The position numbers and the translations under genes were made by a program. From Verrucomicrobia bacterium GWF2_51_19 (GTDB lineage Bacteria > Verrucomicrobiota > Verrucomicrobiia > Opitutales > UBA12508), in contig MIDP01000025.1 in the NCBI GenBank assembly GCA_001831095.1, positions 1-38,486 of the forward strand: a stretch of DNA of 38,486 nucleotides. The letters run 5' to 3'. Positions within the stretch are counted from its first letter, which is position 1. Every line of letters starts with the position of its first letter. A model generated the notes under the pieces. The model searched no databases and was not told the DNA's origin. It was given only the letters and a program-made list of their open reading frames with translations. Shown piece after piece: positions 1-7,500 of the stretch.

Positions 1-94
1 ATAGAATGGATAATCTCGCAGAGATTATCTTTTCTTCTCTCCCAAAATTCAAACGCTGCTAGTCAAGAGCCTAAAGTTATTTGGACAAGATCTT

Positions 95-436
95 ATGCAT
101 GAAGTACGAGATAGCGCTATTCGCGCAATGGATCTTATTATTGCAGGTCGAATGAAGCATAAAGACGATCAAGCGCTTTTTCAAGCTTTACAATCTTTAA
201 AGTCTGAACACATAAGTATATTAAGAGAATACATTGCACATGCAACTGACGATACTCTTTTTAGTTTTTTGAGAATGATAGAAGAAAAGCAAAATTTCGA
301 TTTAATCGCCTACACCAGTGAAGACAAAAAAGAATTTGTGAGTCTTAAGGCAATCAGTGATTTATTATTCAGCGAGCTCTACACCGACGAAGGCTGGATA
401 GCGAAATACAGTGCGTATCCGCCGTCGATAAAATAG
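95..436 (+). CDS. hypothetical helical protein, possibly 5'-truncated or frameshifted
   Basis: I do not recognise this 113-residue product. It is charged and largely helical by eye, without a signal peptide or membrane segment. It contains a stretch around residues 50-65 (TDDTLFSFLRMIEE) and a C-terminal TDEGWIAKYS that look like a conserved soluble domain, but no family can be named. The frame is open upstream to position 14. A different frame beginning with an ATG at 6 encodes MDNLAEIIFSSLPKFKR before a stop at 60-62, and it would join this frame sensibly after a one-base shift, so the gene may be a frameshifted longer protein of about 143 residues. It lies in the AT-rich left end, just ahead of a toxin-antitoxin pair, and could be part of the same accessory island. 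Its codon use is more AT-rich than that of genes to the right. Confidence 0.55.
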   Translation: MHEVRDSAIRAMDLIIAGRMKHKDDQALFQALQSLKSEHISILREYIAHATDDTLFSFLRMIEEKQNFDLIAYTSEDKKEFVSLKAISDLLFSELYTDEGWIAKYSAYPPSIK

Positions 437-452
437 TGCACGTGAACATCTT

Positions 453-569
453 ATGCTTTCTTTAAAGAGTGTGCTGCTATTGCTATTTTGTATGGGTCTT
501 AATAAAGCGACGGATGGTTTGTTGTCCATAACACCAACAATAAAGTTGACATTTGCATATAGAAGATAA
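453..569 (+). CDS. small ORF with signal-peptide-like N-terminus
   Basis: This 38-codon frame starts MLSLKSVLLLLFCMGLNKA, a positively charged start, a leucine-rich core and small residues. It could be a short exported peptide or the surviving N-terminus of a lost secreted protein. It ends 11 bp before the antitoxin start, and the antitoxin promoter -35 lies inside it. No Shine-Dalgarno is obvious and no family is recognised, so it may be chance. Confidence 0.22.
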   Translation: MLSLKSVLLLLFCMGLNKATDGLLSITPTIKLTFAYRR

Positions 570-576
570 GTATATT
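546..576 (+). promoter_or_regulatory. putative promoter of the toxin-antitoxin pair
   Basis: A perfect TTGACA at 546-551 is followed after 19 bp by TATATT at 571-576. The start codon is at 581, so the transcript would begin at or next to the ATG (leaderless). The long spacer lowers confidence. Confidence 0.4.
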
Positions 577-580
577 TTGC

Positions 581-829
581 ATGAAATCTACTTATAATAT
601 ATCGCAGGCGCAGAAAAATCTACCACAAATAGTGAGATCGCTCAGTGAGAGTGGTTTTGTGGGAATAAGTTTAAGGGACCATACAAAAGCATTTTTAATA
701 TCAACGGACCAAATGACAGCGATTATCGAGACAATGGAAATTTTATCGAATGAGCATGCCATGAATTGTATTCACAACTATAAAAGCAATCAACTTCGAT
801 TTTCAGACCTCAATGAAACATCAAGTTAA
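581..829 (+). CDS. Phd/YefM-family antitoxin
   Basis: This 82-residue protein has the layout of Phd/YefM antitoxins. The N-terminal MKSTYNISQAQKNLPQIVRSL matches the conserved start where the family forms a DNA-binding dimer, followed by a strand-rich segment (FVGISLRDHTKAFLIST) and a C-terminal helix with an acidic, flexible tail that would wrap the toxin. By family knowledge it should neutralise the toxin encoded next and repress its own promoter. The downstream toxin ORF overlaps its last 17 bases, the usual coupling in such modules. The gene is AT-rich compared with the window, in keeping with a transferred module. Assignment rests on motif and context, not on a database match. Confidence 0.78.
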   Translation: MKSTYNISQAQKNLPQIVRSLSESGFVGISLRDHTKAFLISTDQMTAIIETMEILSNEHAMNCIHNYKSNQLRFSDLNETSS

Positions 830-1094
830 AGTCTCAAGTCAAGTGATAGAGTTTTTGTCACACTTAGCTCCCGCTCCGCGCAAGAAGCTAAAAGAAGGGC
901 TTCGAGGGCTTGCTGAACTTTCTGGCGATCTAAAGGAGTTAGAGGGGCCACTAGCTGGCTTTTATCGGCTTAGAGTTGCACGATATAGAGTAATTTTTGA
1001 CATAAAAGAAGATATTGTTTACTGTATTTTTGCCGAGCAAAGAAATGTCATTTATGAAACATTTGAGAAGATTGTTGGTATGGGAGGGGAGTAG
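813..1094 (+). CDS. RelE/ParE-superfamily toxin
   Basis: The 93-residue product fits the RelE/ParE fold. It has an N-terminal strand (HQVKVSSQVIEFL), two helices rich in Lys/Arg (APRKKLKEGLRGLAEL), then GFYRLRVARYRVIFDI, the hallmark of the family where Arg and Tyr residues line the active face, and a C-terminal strand (IVYCIFAEQRNVIYETF). RelE members cleave ribosome-bound mRNA and ParE members inhibit gyrase. The GxYRLRxxxYRVIF pattern with a downstream CIFAEQRNVIYE segment is more like RelE/YafQ-type toxins, but I cannot separate the two by eye. It overlaps the antitoxin by 17 bp, so the pair is one operon with antitoxin first. No truncation is visible. Confidence 0.8.
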   Translation: MKHQVKVSSQVIEFLSHLAPAPRKKLKEGLRGLAELSGDLKELEGPLAGFYRLRVARYRVIFDIKEDIVYCIFAEQRNVIYETFEKIVGMGGE

Positions 1095-1102
1095 TTGTTG
1101 TA

Positions 1103-1426
1103 TTAGATAGCTGGAGCCGTAACCGCTGCAGGAGTGGGGGCGGGAGTCGGAACCGCCACGGGAGTGGCTGCGGGCGTTGCTGTTGGAACTGGCGTGGCTG
1201 TTGGAACCGGGGTTGCTGTTGGAACTGGCGTTGCGGCCACAACGAGCCCGTTCTCGTCGCAAACACGCTGACGTGGACTGTCGGGGCTGCAATCGACAGC
1301 CTCATCGTCCAGGCCGCTGTCAGCCTCGCTGCCAACAACCTTGATATCGGCAAGACGCTCGAAAGTGTTTCCAAGCGTCTTGAAGGCAAAAGGAATGCCA
1401 TAGAATCGAGATGAAAAGCGTTGCAC
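1103..1426 (-). CDS. possible Pro/Thr-repeat protein (strand uncertain)
   Basis: Read on the minus strand from a GTG at 1426, this frame gives 107 residues. It begins with a non-repetitive part with two cysteines (around VDCSPDSPRQRVCDENG), followed by a tail of TPVPTA repeats that ends in APTPAAVTAPAI. Such Pro/Thr/Ala tails occur in linkers of exported proteins, but no signal peptide is present here. The start has no Shine-Dalgarno and the frame is open only a few codons upstream. The plus strand of the same DNA also looks codable (a VGTGVA repeat frame, then another frame spelling LVANTLTWTVGAAIDSLI), so the true strand is unclear. It may be the decayed end of a gene. Treat as tentative. 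Confidence 0.3.
   Translation of the reverse strand: MQRFSSRFYGIPFAFKTLGNTFERLADIKVVGSEADSGLDDEAVDCSPDSPRQRVCDENGLVVAATPVPTATPVPTATPVPTATPAATPVAVPTPAPTPAAVTAPAI
1179..1232. repeat. three tandem 18-bp units encoding TPVPTA / VGTGVA
   Basis: The units at 1179-1196, 1197-1214 and 1215-1232 differ at only a few positions (GCTGTTGGAACTGGCGTG type). Degenerate copies extend left to about 1112. The unit length is a multiple of three, so any reading frame stays open through it, which is why both strands look coding. Confidence 0.85.
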
Positions 1427-1449
1427 TTGGATGTTTAATTGGCCTTAAT
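1421..1449 (+). promoter_or_regulatory. weak putative promoter of the YraN gene
   Basis: TTGCAC at 1421-1426 and CTTAAT at 1444-1449 are separated by 17 bp. The implied start site (about 1456) is only a few bases before the ATG at 1459, as for several other genes here. The -35 matches only three consensus bases. Confidence 0.25.
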
Positions 1450-1458
1450 TGACGAGAT

Positions 1459-1857
1459 ATGCTTTCCTTTCTGAAGTATTTTAAAAAACCGATTCCAAAG
1501 GGTGACCGCGGAGAGGACTTGGCGGCGGAGTATTTGAGTGGGGCCGGGTATGGCATTGTCGCTCGGAACTGGAGGCATGGCCGCGGAGAGATCGACATTG
1601 TGGCGCGAGATGGCGAGGCCTTGGTATTTGTCGAGGTGAAGACGCGGGGTAGGGGAGCGCTCGTTCCCGGGTATTACGCCGTGGGCCGAAAGAAAAAGGG
1701 CGACGTGCGACGTTGCGCGCAGGCGTATTTACGGCAGTTGAGGAAAAAGCCGAGGACCTTTCGCTTTGACATCGTTGAGGTGACTTTAGATGAAGACGAC
1801 TACAAATTGCAGCATTATTCTAACATTGCTCTTTTTAACAAACACTATCAGGGCTGA
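1459..1857 (+). CDS. yraN: YraN/UPF0102 family protein (endonuclease-like fold)
   Basis: The 132-residue product matches the UPF0102 (YraN) family in length and motifs. [12 protein letters not shown] lies near residues 15-26, and [23 protein letters not shown] near 41-63 carries the Asp and Glu-x-Lys of a PD-(D/E)xK nuclease-like core. YraN proteins are widespread and poorly understood. The fold suggests nucleic-acid cleavage or binding (Holliday-junction resolvase-like), but activity is not generally established. The gene sits directly before the M3 peptidase with a 1-bp gap (stop at 1855-1857, ATG at 1859), so the two are probably co-transcribed. The start at 1459 is the first ATG and gives the usual family N-terminus. 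Codon use switches here from the AT-rich island to the GC-richer bulk of the window. Confidence 0.88.
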   Translation: MLSFLKYFKKPIPKGDRGEDLAAEYLSGAGYGIVARNWRHGRGEIDIVARDGEALVFVEVKTRGRGALVPGYYAVGRKKKGDVRRCAQAYLRQLRKKPRTFRFDIVEVTLDEDDYKLQHYSNIALFNKHYQG

Positions 1858-1858
1858 T

Positions 1859-3919
1859 ATGGACCACCCTTTTTTAGATGACCACCTTCCTATTTCTTGG
1901 CATTTATTGACGCCTGAACGGGCCGATGTCGACCTCGCGATTGCCCTCAAGGCCGCTCAAGAAGAGATCGATGTCTTGGCAAACCGACGTCCGCCATACA
2001 CATTTGAGAACGTTTGTCTGGCTTTTGAAAACGCTGGTGAAGGCCTCGATCGCGCCTGGGGCCGCTTCGATCACTTGTCAAGCGTCTGCGACAGTGAGAC
2101 CCTCCGTGAGGTTTATAAAAAATGGCTACCGAAAGTCACCGACTTCGACACCCAGATCTACCTGAACGAAAAGCTGTGGCACCTTTTTCAGTCCTATGCA
2201 GTGACCGATGAGGCTAAAGCACTACAGGGCATTCGCAAGCGTTACCTGGATCAACTATTGAAGGCCTTTCGGCGGCAGGGTGCCAATCTCGACAGCGCCA
2301 ATAAAGCGAAGTTGGCCAAAATCGAACAAAAGTTGTCGAGCGAGGCGCAGACTTTTTCAGAAAATGTCCTCGACGCCACCAATGCCTGGGATCTGATCGT
2401 GACGGATGCCAACGAGCTCAAGGGCTTGCCGGAGAGCGCATTGGATCAGTCCCAGCAGAGCGCAAAGGAGAAGGGCAAGACGGGCTGGCGATTCACGTTA
2501 CAAGCGCCTTCGAAGACACCGATCTTTCTGTATGCCGAAAACGAGAGCTTGCGGAAAACGGTCTGGAAGGCGTCGGTAAAAGTGGGCAGGCAGGCTCCGC
2601 ACGACAACACGGCGCTCATCTGGAAAATGCTCAAACACCGCGACGAAAAGGCGACGCTCCTGAGTTATAAACATTACCCTGAATACATTTTGGAAGAGCG
2701 CATGGCCAAGGGTGACACGGCCCGCAAGTTTGTCAAAGACCTCCACAAGCGCGTCGTTGGCTATTTCAATCGCGAGGTGCAGGCGCTGGAGGCATTCCGC
2801 GCGGCGACCCTTCATGGGCCGATCGAACACCTACAGCCATGGGATATCAGCTATTGGGCTCAAAAGAAACGCAAGGCCGAGCTTGACTTCGACGACGAGG
2901 TCCTCCGTCCCTACTTCAAGGTTGAAAACGTCATGGCCGGCCTCTTCGACATCGCCCAAACGCTCTTTGGCCTGCAGTTTCGAGAGCGCGAAACCTTTTG
3001 TGAAACTCCCAAGGCGAACGCGGTGCCCGTTTGGGACGCCCACGTGCGCTATTACGACGTCATGCAGGACGGCAAGCTCGTTGGCAGCTTTTACGCCGAT
3101 TGGTTCCCGCGTGAAAACAAGCGTGGAGGCGCCTGGATGAGCGGCCTCGTCCTCGGTCGACGTGATAATGGCCATCGCGAACCCCATGTCGGCGTCATCT
3201 GCGGCAATCTTACGCCGTCAACGCCGTCAAAGCCATCCCTACTCACGCACGACGAAGTTGAGACCATCTTTCACGAGTTCGGCCACCTCCTTCACCACCT
3301 GTTCAGCGAGGTTGAGATTCGCTCACTGGGCGGCACAAACGTCGCCTGGGACTTCGTTGAATTGCCGTCACAGCTCATGGAAAACTTCTGCTGGGAGCGC
3401 GAAAGCCTCGACCGCTTTGCCAAACATTACCAGACGGGCGAACGCATACCAGACGCACTTTTCCAAAAAATGCGCAAAAACCGCACCTTTCTCGCCGGCA
3501 TGACCCATATGCGCCAACTCGCCTTGGCCAAGATGGATCTCGACCTCCACCTCTATTACAAAACGTTTGCCCAGAAAGGTCGCGGTAACATCGACCCTCT
3601 CATTCGAACCAAGCTGAAGGGCTACGAGGTCACCTACAAAAAGATGCCGCCAACCATTCTCAACCAATTTGGCCACCTCTTCGGTGATTCTGTTGGCTAC
3701 AGCTCCGGTTATTATTCCTATAAGTGGGCGGAAGTTCTTGAGGCTGATGCATTTACACGTTTTCAAAAAGATGGCATTCTCAATCCAAAAGTCGGCCGGG
3801 CATGGATCGACGCGGTGCTCAGCCGAGGCGATAGCGAAGATGCCGTTGACCTCTTTAAACGCTTCATGGGCCGCGATGCAAGCGTAGAGCCGCTCTTAAC
3901 AAGGTCCTTCAATCAATGA
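1859..3919 (+). CDS. prlC: M3-family oligopeptidase (PrlC/OpdA/Dcp-like)
   Basis: This is a zinc metallopeptidase of the thimet oligopeptidase family that degrades short peptides, normally in the cytoplasm. From the ATG at 1859 it is 686 residues, the usual size of oligopeptidase A. The catalytic HEFGH is at about residues 472-476, and the downstream Glu ligand is at about 501 (DFVELPSQLMENF). The C-terminal part carries HLFGDSVGYSSGYYSYKWAE, another strong family signature. I prefer the start at 1859 because it follows the YraN stop at once and gives a family-like N-terminus (DHPFLDDHLPISWH). An in-frame ATG at 1790, inside yraN, would add a 23-residue extension that reads like a signal peptide (hydrophobic core IILTLLFLT, then IRAD). 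If used, it would send the enzyme to the periplasm. Family identity is very secure; the start is less so. Confidence 0.93.
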   Translation: MDHPFLDDHLPISWHLLTPERADVDLAIALKAAQEEIDVLANRRPPYTFENVCLAFENAGEGLDRAWGRFDHLSSVCDSETLREVYKKWLPKVTDFDTQIYLNEKLWHLFQSYAVTDEAKALQGIRKRYLDQLLKAFRRQGANLDSANKAKLAKIEQKLSSEAQTFSENVLDATNAWDLIVTDANELKGLPESALDQSQQSAKEKGKTGWRFTLQAPSKTPIFLYAENESLRKTVWKASVKVGRQAPHDNTALIWKMLKHRDEKATLLSYKHYPEYILEERMAKGDTARKFVKDLHKRVVGYFNREVQALEAFRAATLHGPIEHLQPWDISYWAQKKRKAELDFDDEVLRPYFKVENVMAGLFDIAQTLFGLQFRERETFCETPKANAVPVWDAHVRYYDVMQDGKLVGSFYADWFPRENKRGGAWMSGLVLGRRDNGHREPHVGVICGNLTPSTPSKPSLLTHDEVETIFHEFGHLLHHLFSEVEIRSLGGTNVAWDFVELPSQLMENFCWERESLDRFAKHYQTGERIPDALFQKMRKNRTFLAGMTHMRQLALAKMDLDLHLYYKTFAQKGRGNIDPLIRTKLKGYEVTYKKMPPTILNQFGHLFGDSVGYSSGYYSYKWAEVLEADAFTRFQKDGILNPKVGRAWIDAVLSRGDSEDAVDLFKRFMGRDASVEPLLTRSFNQ

Positions 3920-3923
3920 TATG

Positions 3924-3978
3924 CCCTCAGTGAAGTCGGCACAGGAAGTTGACTTTTACTGAGGCCTTAGTTTGTTTC
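3924..3978 (+). terminator. imperfect hairpin after the M3 peptidase gene
   Basis: CCTCAGT at 3925-3931 pairs with ACTGAGG at 3958-3964, with further pairing inward (GAAGTC against GACTTT). A T-rich stretch (TTAGTTTGTTT) follows. The loop is large, so efficiency is uncertain. Confidence 0.4.
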
Positions 3979-4015
3979 GCTAATGATCGATGGAGGGATG
4001 ATGTGTGAATTTTAC

Positions 4016-4043
4016 TTGAGAAAAGCTATACAGGTGCCATACT
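4016..4043 (+). promoter_or_regulatory. putative promoter of the binding-protein/kinase operon
   Basis: TTGAGA at 4016-4021 and CATACT at 4038-4043 are separated by 16 bp. The expected start site is near 4050, four bases before the ATG at 4054, and no Shine-Dalgarno precedes that ATG. Confidence 0.45.
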
Positions 4044-4053
4044 GTTTTGTTCT

Positions 4054-5016
4054 ATGCGTTATTTGTGGATAGTTCTGTTGATTCTCACTGGGTGTACTGC
4101 GAAAAATAAGCCTATTCGCATTGCCATCAACGCATGGCCGGGCTATGAGCAGCTCTTTTTGGCCCAAGAAAAAGGTTTTTTTGAAGAGGCGGGCCTGAGC
4201 ATTCAGTTTATCGAGTTTGGTTCCTTGGGTGACGTTCAGCGCGCCTTCGAATGGGGACAAGTGAATGGCATGGCGTGTACTTTAATCGACGTCATTATCG
4301 CGGATTACCAGACCAACAGAGACCCGAAAATTGTCTTGGTTACCGGTTATCCCAAAGAAGCGACCGACGTCTTGTTTGCATCCGATTACATTAAGAACGT
4401 TGAAGACCTCAAGGGGCGCCACATTGCAGTAGAATTCCGTTCACTTGGCATGTATCTGTTGTTGCGGGCCCTCGAATCCCACAACATGAGCATCAACGAT
4501 GTTATCCTGTTTCCAGCGGACCCGACCTCCTTCCCTTCCCTCTTTGATAAAGGTTATGTCGATGCCGCCGTTTGCTACCCTCCCCATTCGATTCAGCTGA
4601 AAGATCGACATCCAGAGCTGAAACCCTTGTACTCGAGTAAAGAGATCACGGGCGAAATCATCGACGTGCTTGCCCTGGAATCCAAACTAATTAAGGAAAA
4701 TCCAGACATTGTTGAAAAGATCTTAAAGGTCTGGGATCGCGCCGTCAAATACGAGCGAGAACACCCTGATGAAGCGGTATCCATCATGGCGAGCCGGGAA
4801 AACCTCACGTTGGAAGAGTTTTTGACGATTCGGCAAAAAATCAACGTCCTTTCTCTGAGTGAACAAGAGCGTTATTTTACGACGCCATCGCCCTTAGACG
4901 CCACCTCGCAAAAGACAAAAAATCTCCTCCAAGATGTCCACATCATCAACGCCGCCAAGTGCAGCGATAACTTTTTGCACAGAGAAGCCATCTCGAAAGT
5001 GTTAGCTGAAAAATGA
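4054..5016 (+). CDS. NMT1/ThiY/SsuA-like periplasmic binding lipoprotein
   Basis: The 320-residue product starts with a short lipoprotein signal (MRYLWIVLLILTGC; lipobox LTGC with Cys14). It continues as a type II periplasmic binding protein of the NMT1/ThiY/SsuA group: IRIAINAWPGYEQLFLAQEKGFFEEAGL is the diagnostic first strand and helix, and residues around 100-210 form the second lobe. Relatives bind thiamine precursors, sulfonates, nitrate or similar small molecules for ABC import. No ABC permease or ATPase lies beside it. Instead its stop codon overlaps the start of a hybrid histidine kinase by 4 bp. The inference is that it delivers its ligand to the kinase's outer domain, as in other binding-protein-dependent sensors. 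The ligand cannot be read from the sequence. It is the first gene of its operon, and its start looks leaderless. Confidence 0.85.
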   Translation: MRYLWIVLLILTGCTAKNKPIRIAINAWPGYEQLFLAQEKGFFEEAGLSIQFIEFGSLGDVQRAFEWGQVNGMACTLIDVIIADYQTNRDPKIVLVTGYPKEATDVLFASDYIKNVEDLKGRHIAVEFRSLGMYLLLRALESHNMSINDVILFPADPTSFPSLFDKGYVDAAVCYPPHSIQLKDRHPELKPLYSSKEITGEIIDVLALESKLIKENPDIVEKILKVWDRAVKYEREHPDEAVSIMASRENLTLEEFLTIRQKINVLSLSEQERYFTTPSPLDATSQKTKNLLQDVHIINAAKCSDNFLHREAISKVLAEK

Positions 5017-7337
5017 AACACGGCATTCCACACTTTCTGCAGCAACGCTCGTTGAAGGAGAAACTGATTTTCCCCTTTCTCTTGTTTGGTATTCTCTTTA
5101 TAACCATCATTATTGGGTGGAATTACCTGAGTTTTCGGGAGGAGTTGAAGGCGGAGATTTCGACGCGTTCCAGGAATTTGGCCCAAACTATTGGTATCGC
5201 GTCACAAGTGGTGCACCATTCGTACGAGTTACAGCGACTGGTCAATTCTTTGGGCGCCGAGAGCGATGTACGGTTGATTTTGGTTGTAGCGGACACGCCG
5301 TTACGAGTGATTGCGAGCAATAAACTGCAGCTTGTCGGCAAGTGGATCGAGGAAACCCAGATTGAGACCATTTCGGAGATTTTGCCCAAAGTGATTCAAG
5401 AAGAACAGCACATTTCGCGCATGGAGTGGGGCAAGGACTTCTTTACCTATTATTTGAGCTTTTACTTGCCGCCCCGCAGCGGTTTCCCCGACGTCGAAAG
5501 CCGGGCCGGTGTCGCCATTCAGCTCGACACGACCTCGGTGGAGTCCAACATCCTGCATCACGCAATCCAGACAACGCTGTTGGGCATTGGCGGCGTTGTG
5601 TTGATCATGGTGATTCTCTACCGCATTTTGGGCATTGTCGTCATTCGGCCGATTTTTGAGATTAAGAAAAAGATCGAAGAGCGCAAACAAGGCAATCTCG
5701 ATGCTCGCATGCCCGTCTCTTCCAACGACGAAATTGGCTCTCTCGCGCTGGCACTGAATCAGATGATCCGCGCGCAAGAAGAGAGTGAAGACCTCTTTCT
5801 CAAGTTGGCCGACATCGCGCCCATCTTGCTCTGGCGGACGGACAAGACCAACACCCACTATCATTTCAGCAAACGCTTTTTGGAATTCACTGGGCGTACG
5901 AGCGATCAAGAGGTCAATTTCCGTTGGCGGAACGTGATTCATCCACGTTGGCGGCTGACTTTTTTGGAAAAGTACGAAAAAGCCTTTGAGCAGAGGGCTC
6001 CATTTGTGCTCGAACACCGCATTCGGCATGCCAGTGGAGAGTATCGTTGGGTGTTGACACGCTCCGTTCCACGCATTCTCGCCAACGGTTCGTTTGAGGG
6101 CTACATCGGCTGCATGCTCGACATCACAGAGCGCAAAGAAAACGAACGCAAGCTCAAAGAGTATTCCAAAGAATTGGCCCAGGCGCGCGATGAAGCCGTT
6201 GATTCCACTAAGGCGAAATCGCACTTTCTCGCGACCATGAGCCACGAAATCCGGACGCCGATGAACGGCATATTGGGCTTTCTCTACCTGCTTCAGGAAA
6301 CGCAGTTGGACGCCGAACAAAAGGAGTTCGTCCGCAGCATTCATTCCAGCACCAACATTCTCCTCGAGCTGATCAACCAAATCCTCGACTTGTCTAAAAT
6401 CGAGGCCGGACGCGTTGAACTCGAGTACATACCCTTTAATTTTCATGAGTTTCTACAAGAAATTGCCGAGCTCTTCCGTCCGATGATGCTCAAAAAGAGC
6501 CTCACTTTCAACGTCGAGATCGACCCGCAATGTCCAGCGAGCATAGAGGCTGACCCGGCCCGACTCCGCCAAATCCTCATCAACCTGCTCGGAAACGCCG
6601 TCAAGTTCACGGAAAAGGGAGGCGTCACGTTAAAAATCACAGCGCATTGGATCGAGGAAAATGAATTTCTCATCGACTTCTCTGTCACCGATACAGGCAT
6701 TGGCGTGCATCCAAAGGATTGGAAACGCATACTGGAGCCGTTCTCGCAAGCAACCAAGTCGACGACGCGCCAATACGGCGGTACGGGGCTGGGGCTGTCC
6801 ATTTCACAGTCGCTTCTTCGCCTCATGAAGGGCAACCTCCACATTCAAAGCCGTCCTGGTGAAGGTTCAACCTTCAGTTTCGAAATCAAGGTAAAGGGTG
6901 TCCCGCCGGTCATCCAAAGGACGTTTCCGGCAAACGAGCACGCGCATCTCGAATTGCTGCAAAACAAAAAGGTCCTCCTGGCCGAAGACAACCTCAGCAA
7001 TCAAGAAGTCACGCGCAAAATCTTTGAACGCAACGGCATTCCCATCACCGTTGTCTCGGACGGCGAGTCGCTCCTCCACGAGCTGCAAACGCAGGATTAC
7101 AACCTAATATTGATGGATATTCGCATGCCTCAACTCAGCGGAATTGAGGCCGCCAAACGCATTCGAGGCGGAGAACTGGGATCCCACCTTCAAAAGATTC
7201 CCATTATCGCCTTTACGGCCAATGCCATGAAGGAAGACCGCGATTCCTGTTTCGAGGCCGGTATGGACGCCTTCCTCACAAAGCCAATTAATCCCGAAGA
7301 GCTGCTAGCTACTGTCCATCACTTTTTGACGCGATAA
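5013..7337 (+). CDS. hybrid sensor histidine kinase (HAMP-PAS-HisKA-HATPase-REC)
   Basis: This 774-residue inner-membrane kinase has a membrane segment at about 16-38, an external domain of about 140 residues, a second membrane segment near 180-205 and a HAMP linker (about 205-258). A PAS domain follows (about 262-375, containing LLWRTDKTNTHYHFSKRFLEFTG and a PAC-like YIGCMLDITERK). Next come HisKA with SHEIRTPMNG (phospho-accepting His about 411) and HATPase_c with LINLLGNAVKFT, DTGIGV and GGTGLGLSIS. A C-terminal receiver carries phospho-Asp about 702 in LILMDIRMPQ and a conserved Lys in FLTKPI. It would pass phosphate from His to its own Asp and then to an unseen partner; no DNA-binding regulator is encoded nearby. 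Coupling to the upstream binding lipoprotein (ATGA overlap) suggests that the lipoprotein presents the signal. The stop codon TAA is the first triplet of a family A palindromic element. Confidence 0.93.
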   Translation: MKHGIPHFLQQRSLKEKLIFPFLLFGILFITIIIGWNYLSFREELKAEISTRSRNLAQTIGIASQVVHHSYELQRLVNSLGAESDVRLILVVADTPLRVIASNKLQLVGKWIEETQIETISEILPKVIQEEQHISRMEWGKDFFTYYLSFYLPPRSGFPDVESRAGVAIQLDTTSVESNILHHAIQTTLLGIGGVVLIMVILYRILGIVVIRPIFEIKKKIEERKQGNLDARMPVSSNDEIGSLALALNQMIRAQEESEDLFLKLADIAPILLWRTDKTNTHYHFSKRFLEFTGRTSDQEVNFRWRNVIHPRWRLTFLEKYEKAFEQRAPFVLEHRIRHASGEYRWVLTRSVPRILANGSFEGYIGCMLDITERKENERKLKEYSKELAQARDEAVDSTKAKSHFLATMSHEIRTPMNGILGFLYLLQETQLDAEQKEFVRSIHSSTNILLELINQILDLSKIEAGRVELEYIPFNFHEFLQEIAELFRPMMLKKSLTFNVEIDPQCPASIEADPARLRQILINLLGNAVKFTEKGGVTLKITAHWIEENEFLIDFSVTDTGIGVHPKDWKRILEPFSQATKSTTRQYGGTGLGLSISQSLLRLMKGNLHIQSRPGEGSTFSFEIKVKGVPPVIQRTFPANEHAHLELLQNKKVLLAEDNLSNQEVTRKIFERNGIPITVVSDGESLLHELQTQDYNLILMDIRMPQLSGIEAAKRIRGGELGSHLQKIPIIAFTANAMKEDRDSCFEAGMDAFLTKPINPEELLATVHHFLTR

Positions 7338-7476
7338 AAGACCTATGCAAAATGCCGTGAAAGCTCGTTTCGCGCTCCGCCGACTGCCTCACGTACCTCT
7401 ATGTACGCTACGGCAGCTCGTGCTCGCGCAAAGCCAAGCTTTGACGACATTTTGCATAGGTCTTTTATCGCGTCAA
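7326..7476. repeat. family A palindromic element, copy A1 (terminator-like)
   Basis: The core element runs from AAGACC at 7338 to GGTCTT at 7464. The arms pair perfectly for 29 bp (7326-7354 with 7448-7476), including the last codons and stop of the kinase gene. Inside the arms lie CTCGTTTCGCGC on the left and GCGCAAAGCCAAGCTTTGAC on the right, plus a pairing CTGCC / GGCAG. A-tract, stem, loop and T-tract (GGTCTTTTA) resemble a bidirectional intrinsic terminator. It is the best-preserved copy with the standard ~127-bp length. Confidence 0.93.
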
Positions 7477-7500
7477 TTATTTATATTTTACGAGAAAATA

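Noticed and set aside
5301-6446. 381-codon open frame on the minus strand inside the hybrid kinase gene
   Set aside because: It is the antisense of clear HAMP/PAS/HisKA coding sequence. The strong third-position GC bias leaves the complementary frame open. No family motif or start signal is seen.
7338-7464. CRISPR-like interpretation of the repeated elements
   Set aside because: Copies are single, far apart, palindromic and of variable interior. There is no regular spacer array or cas gene.
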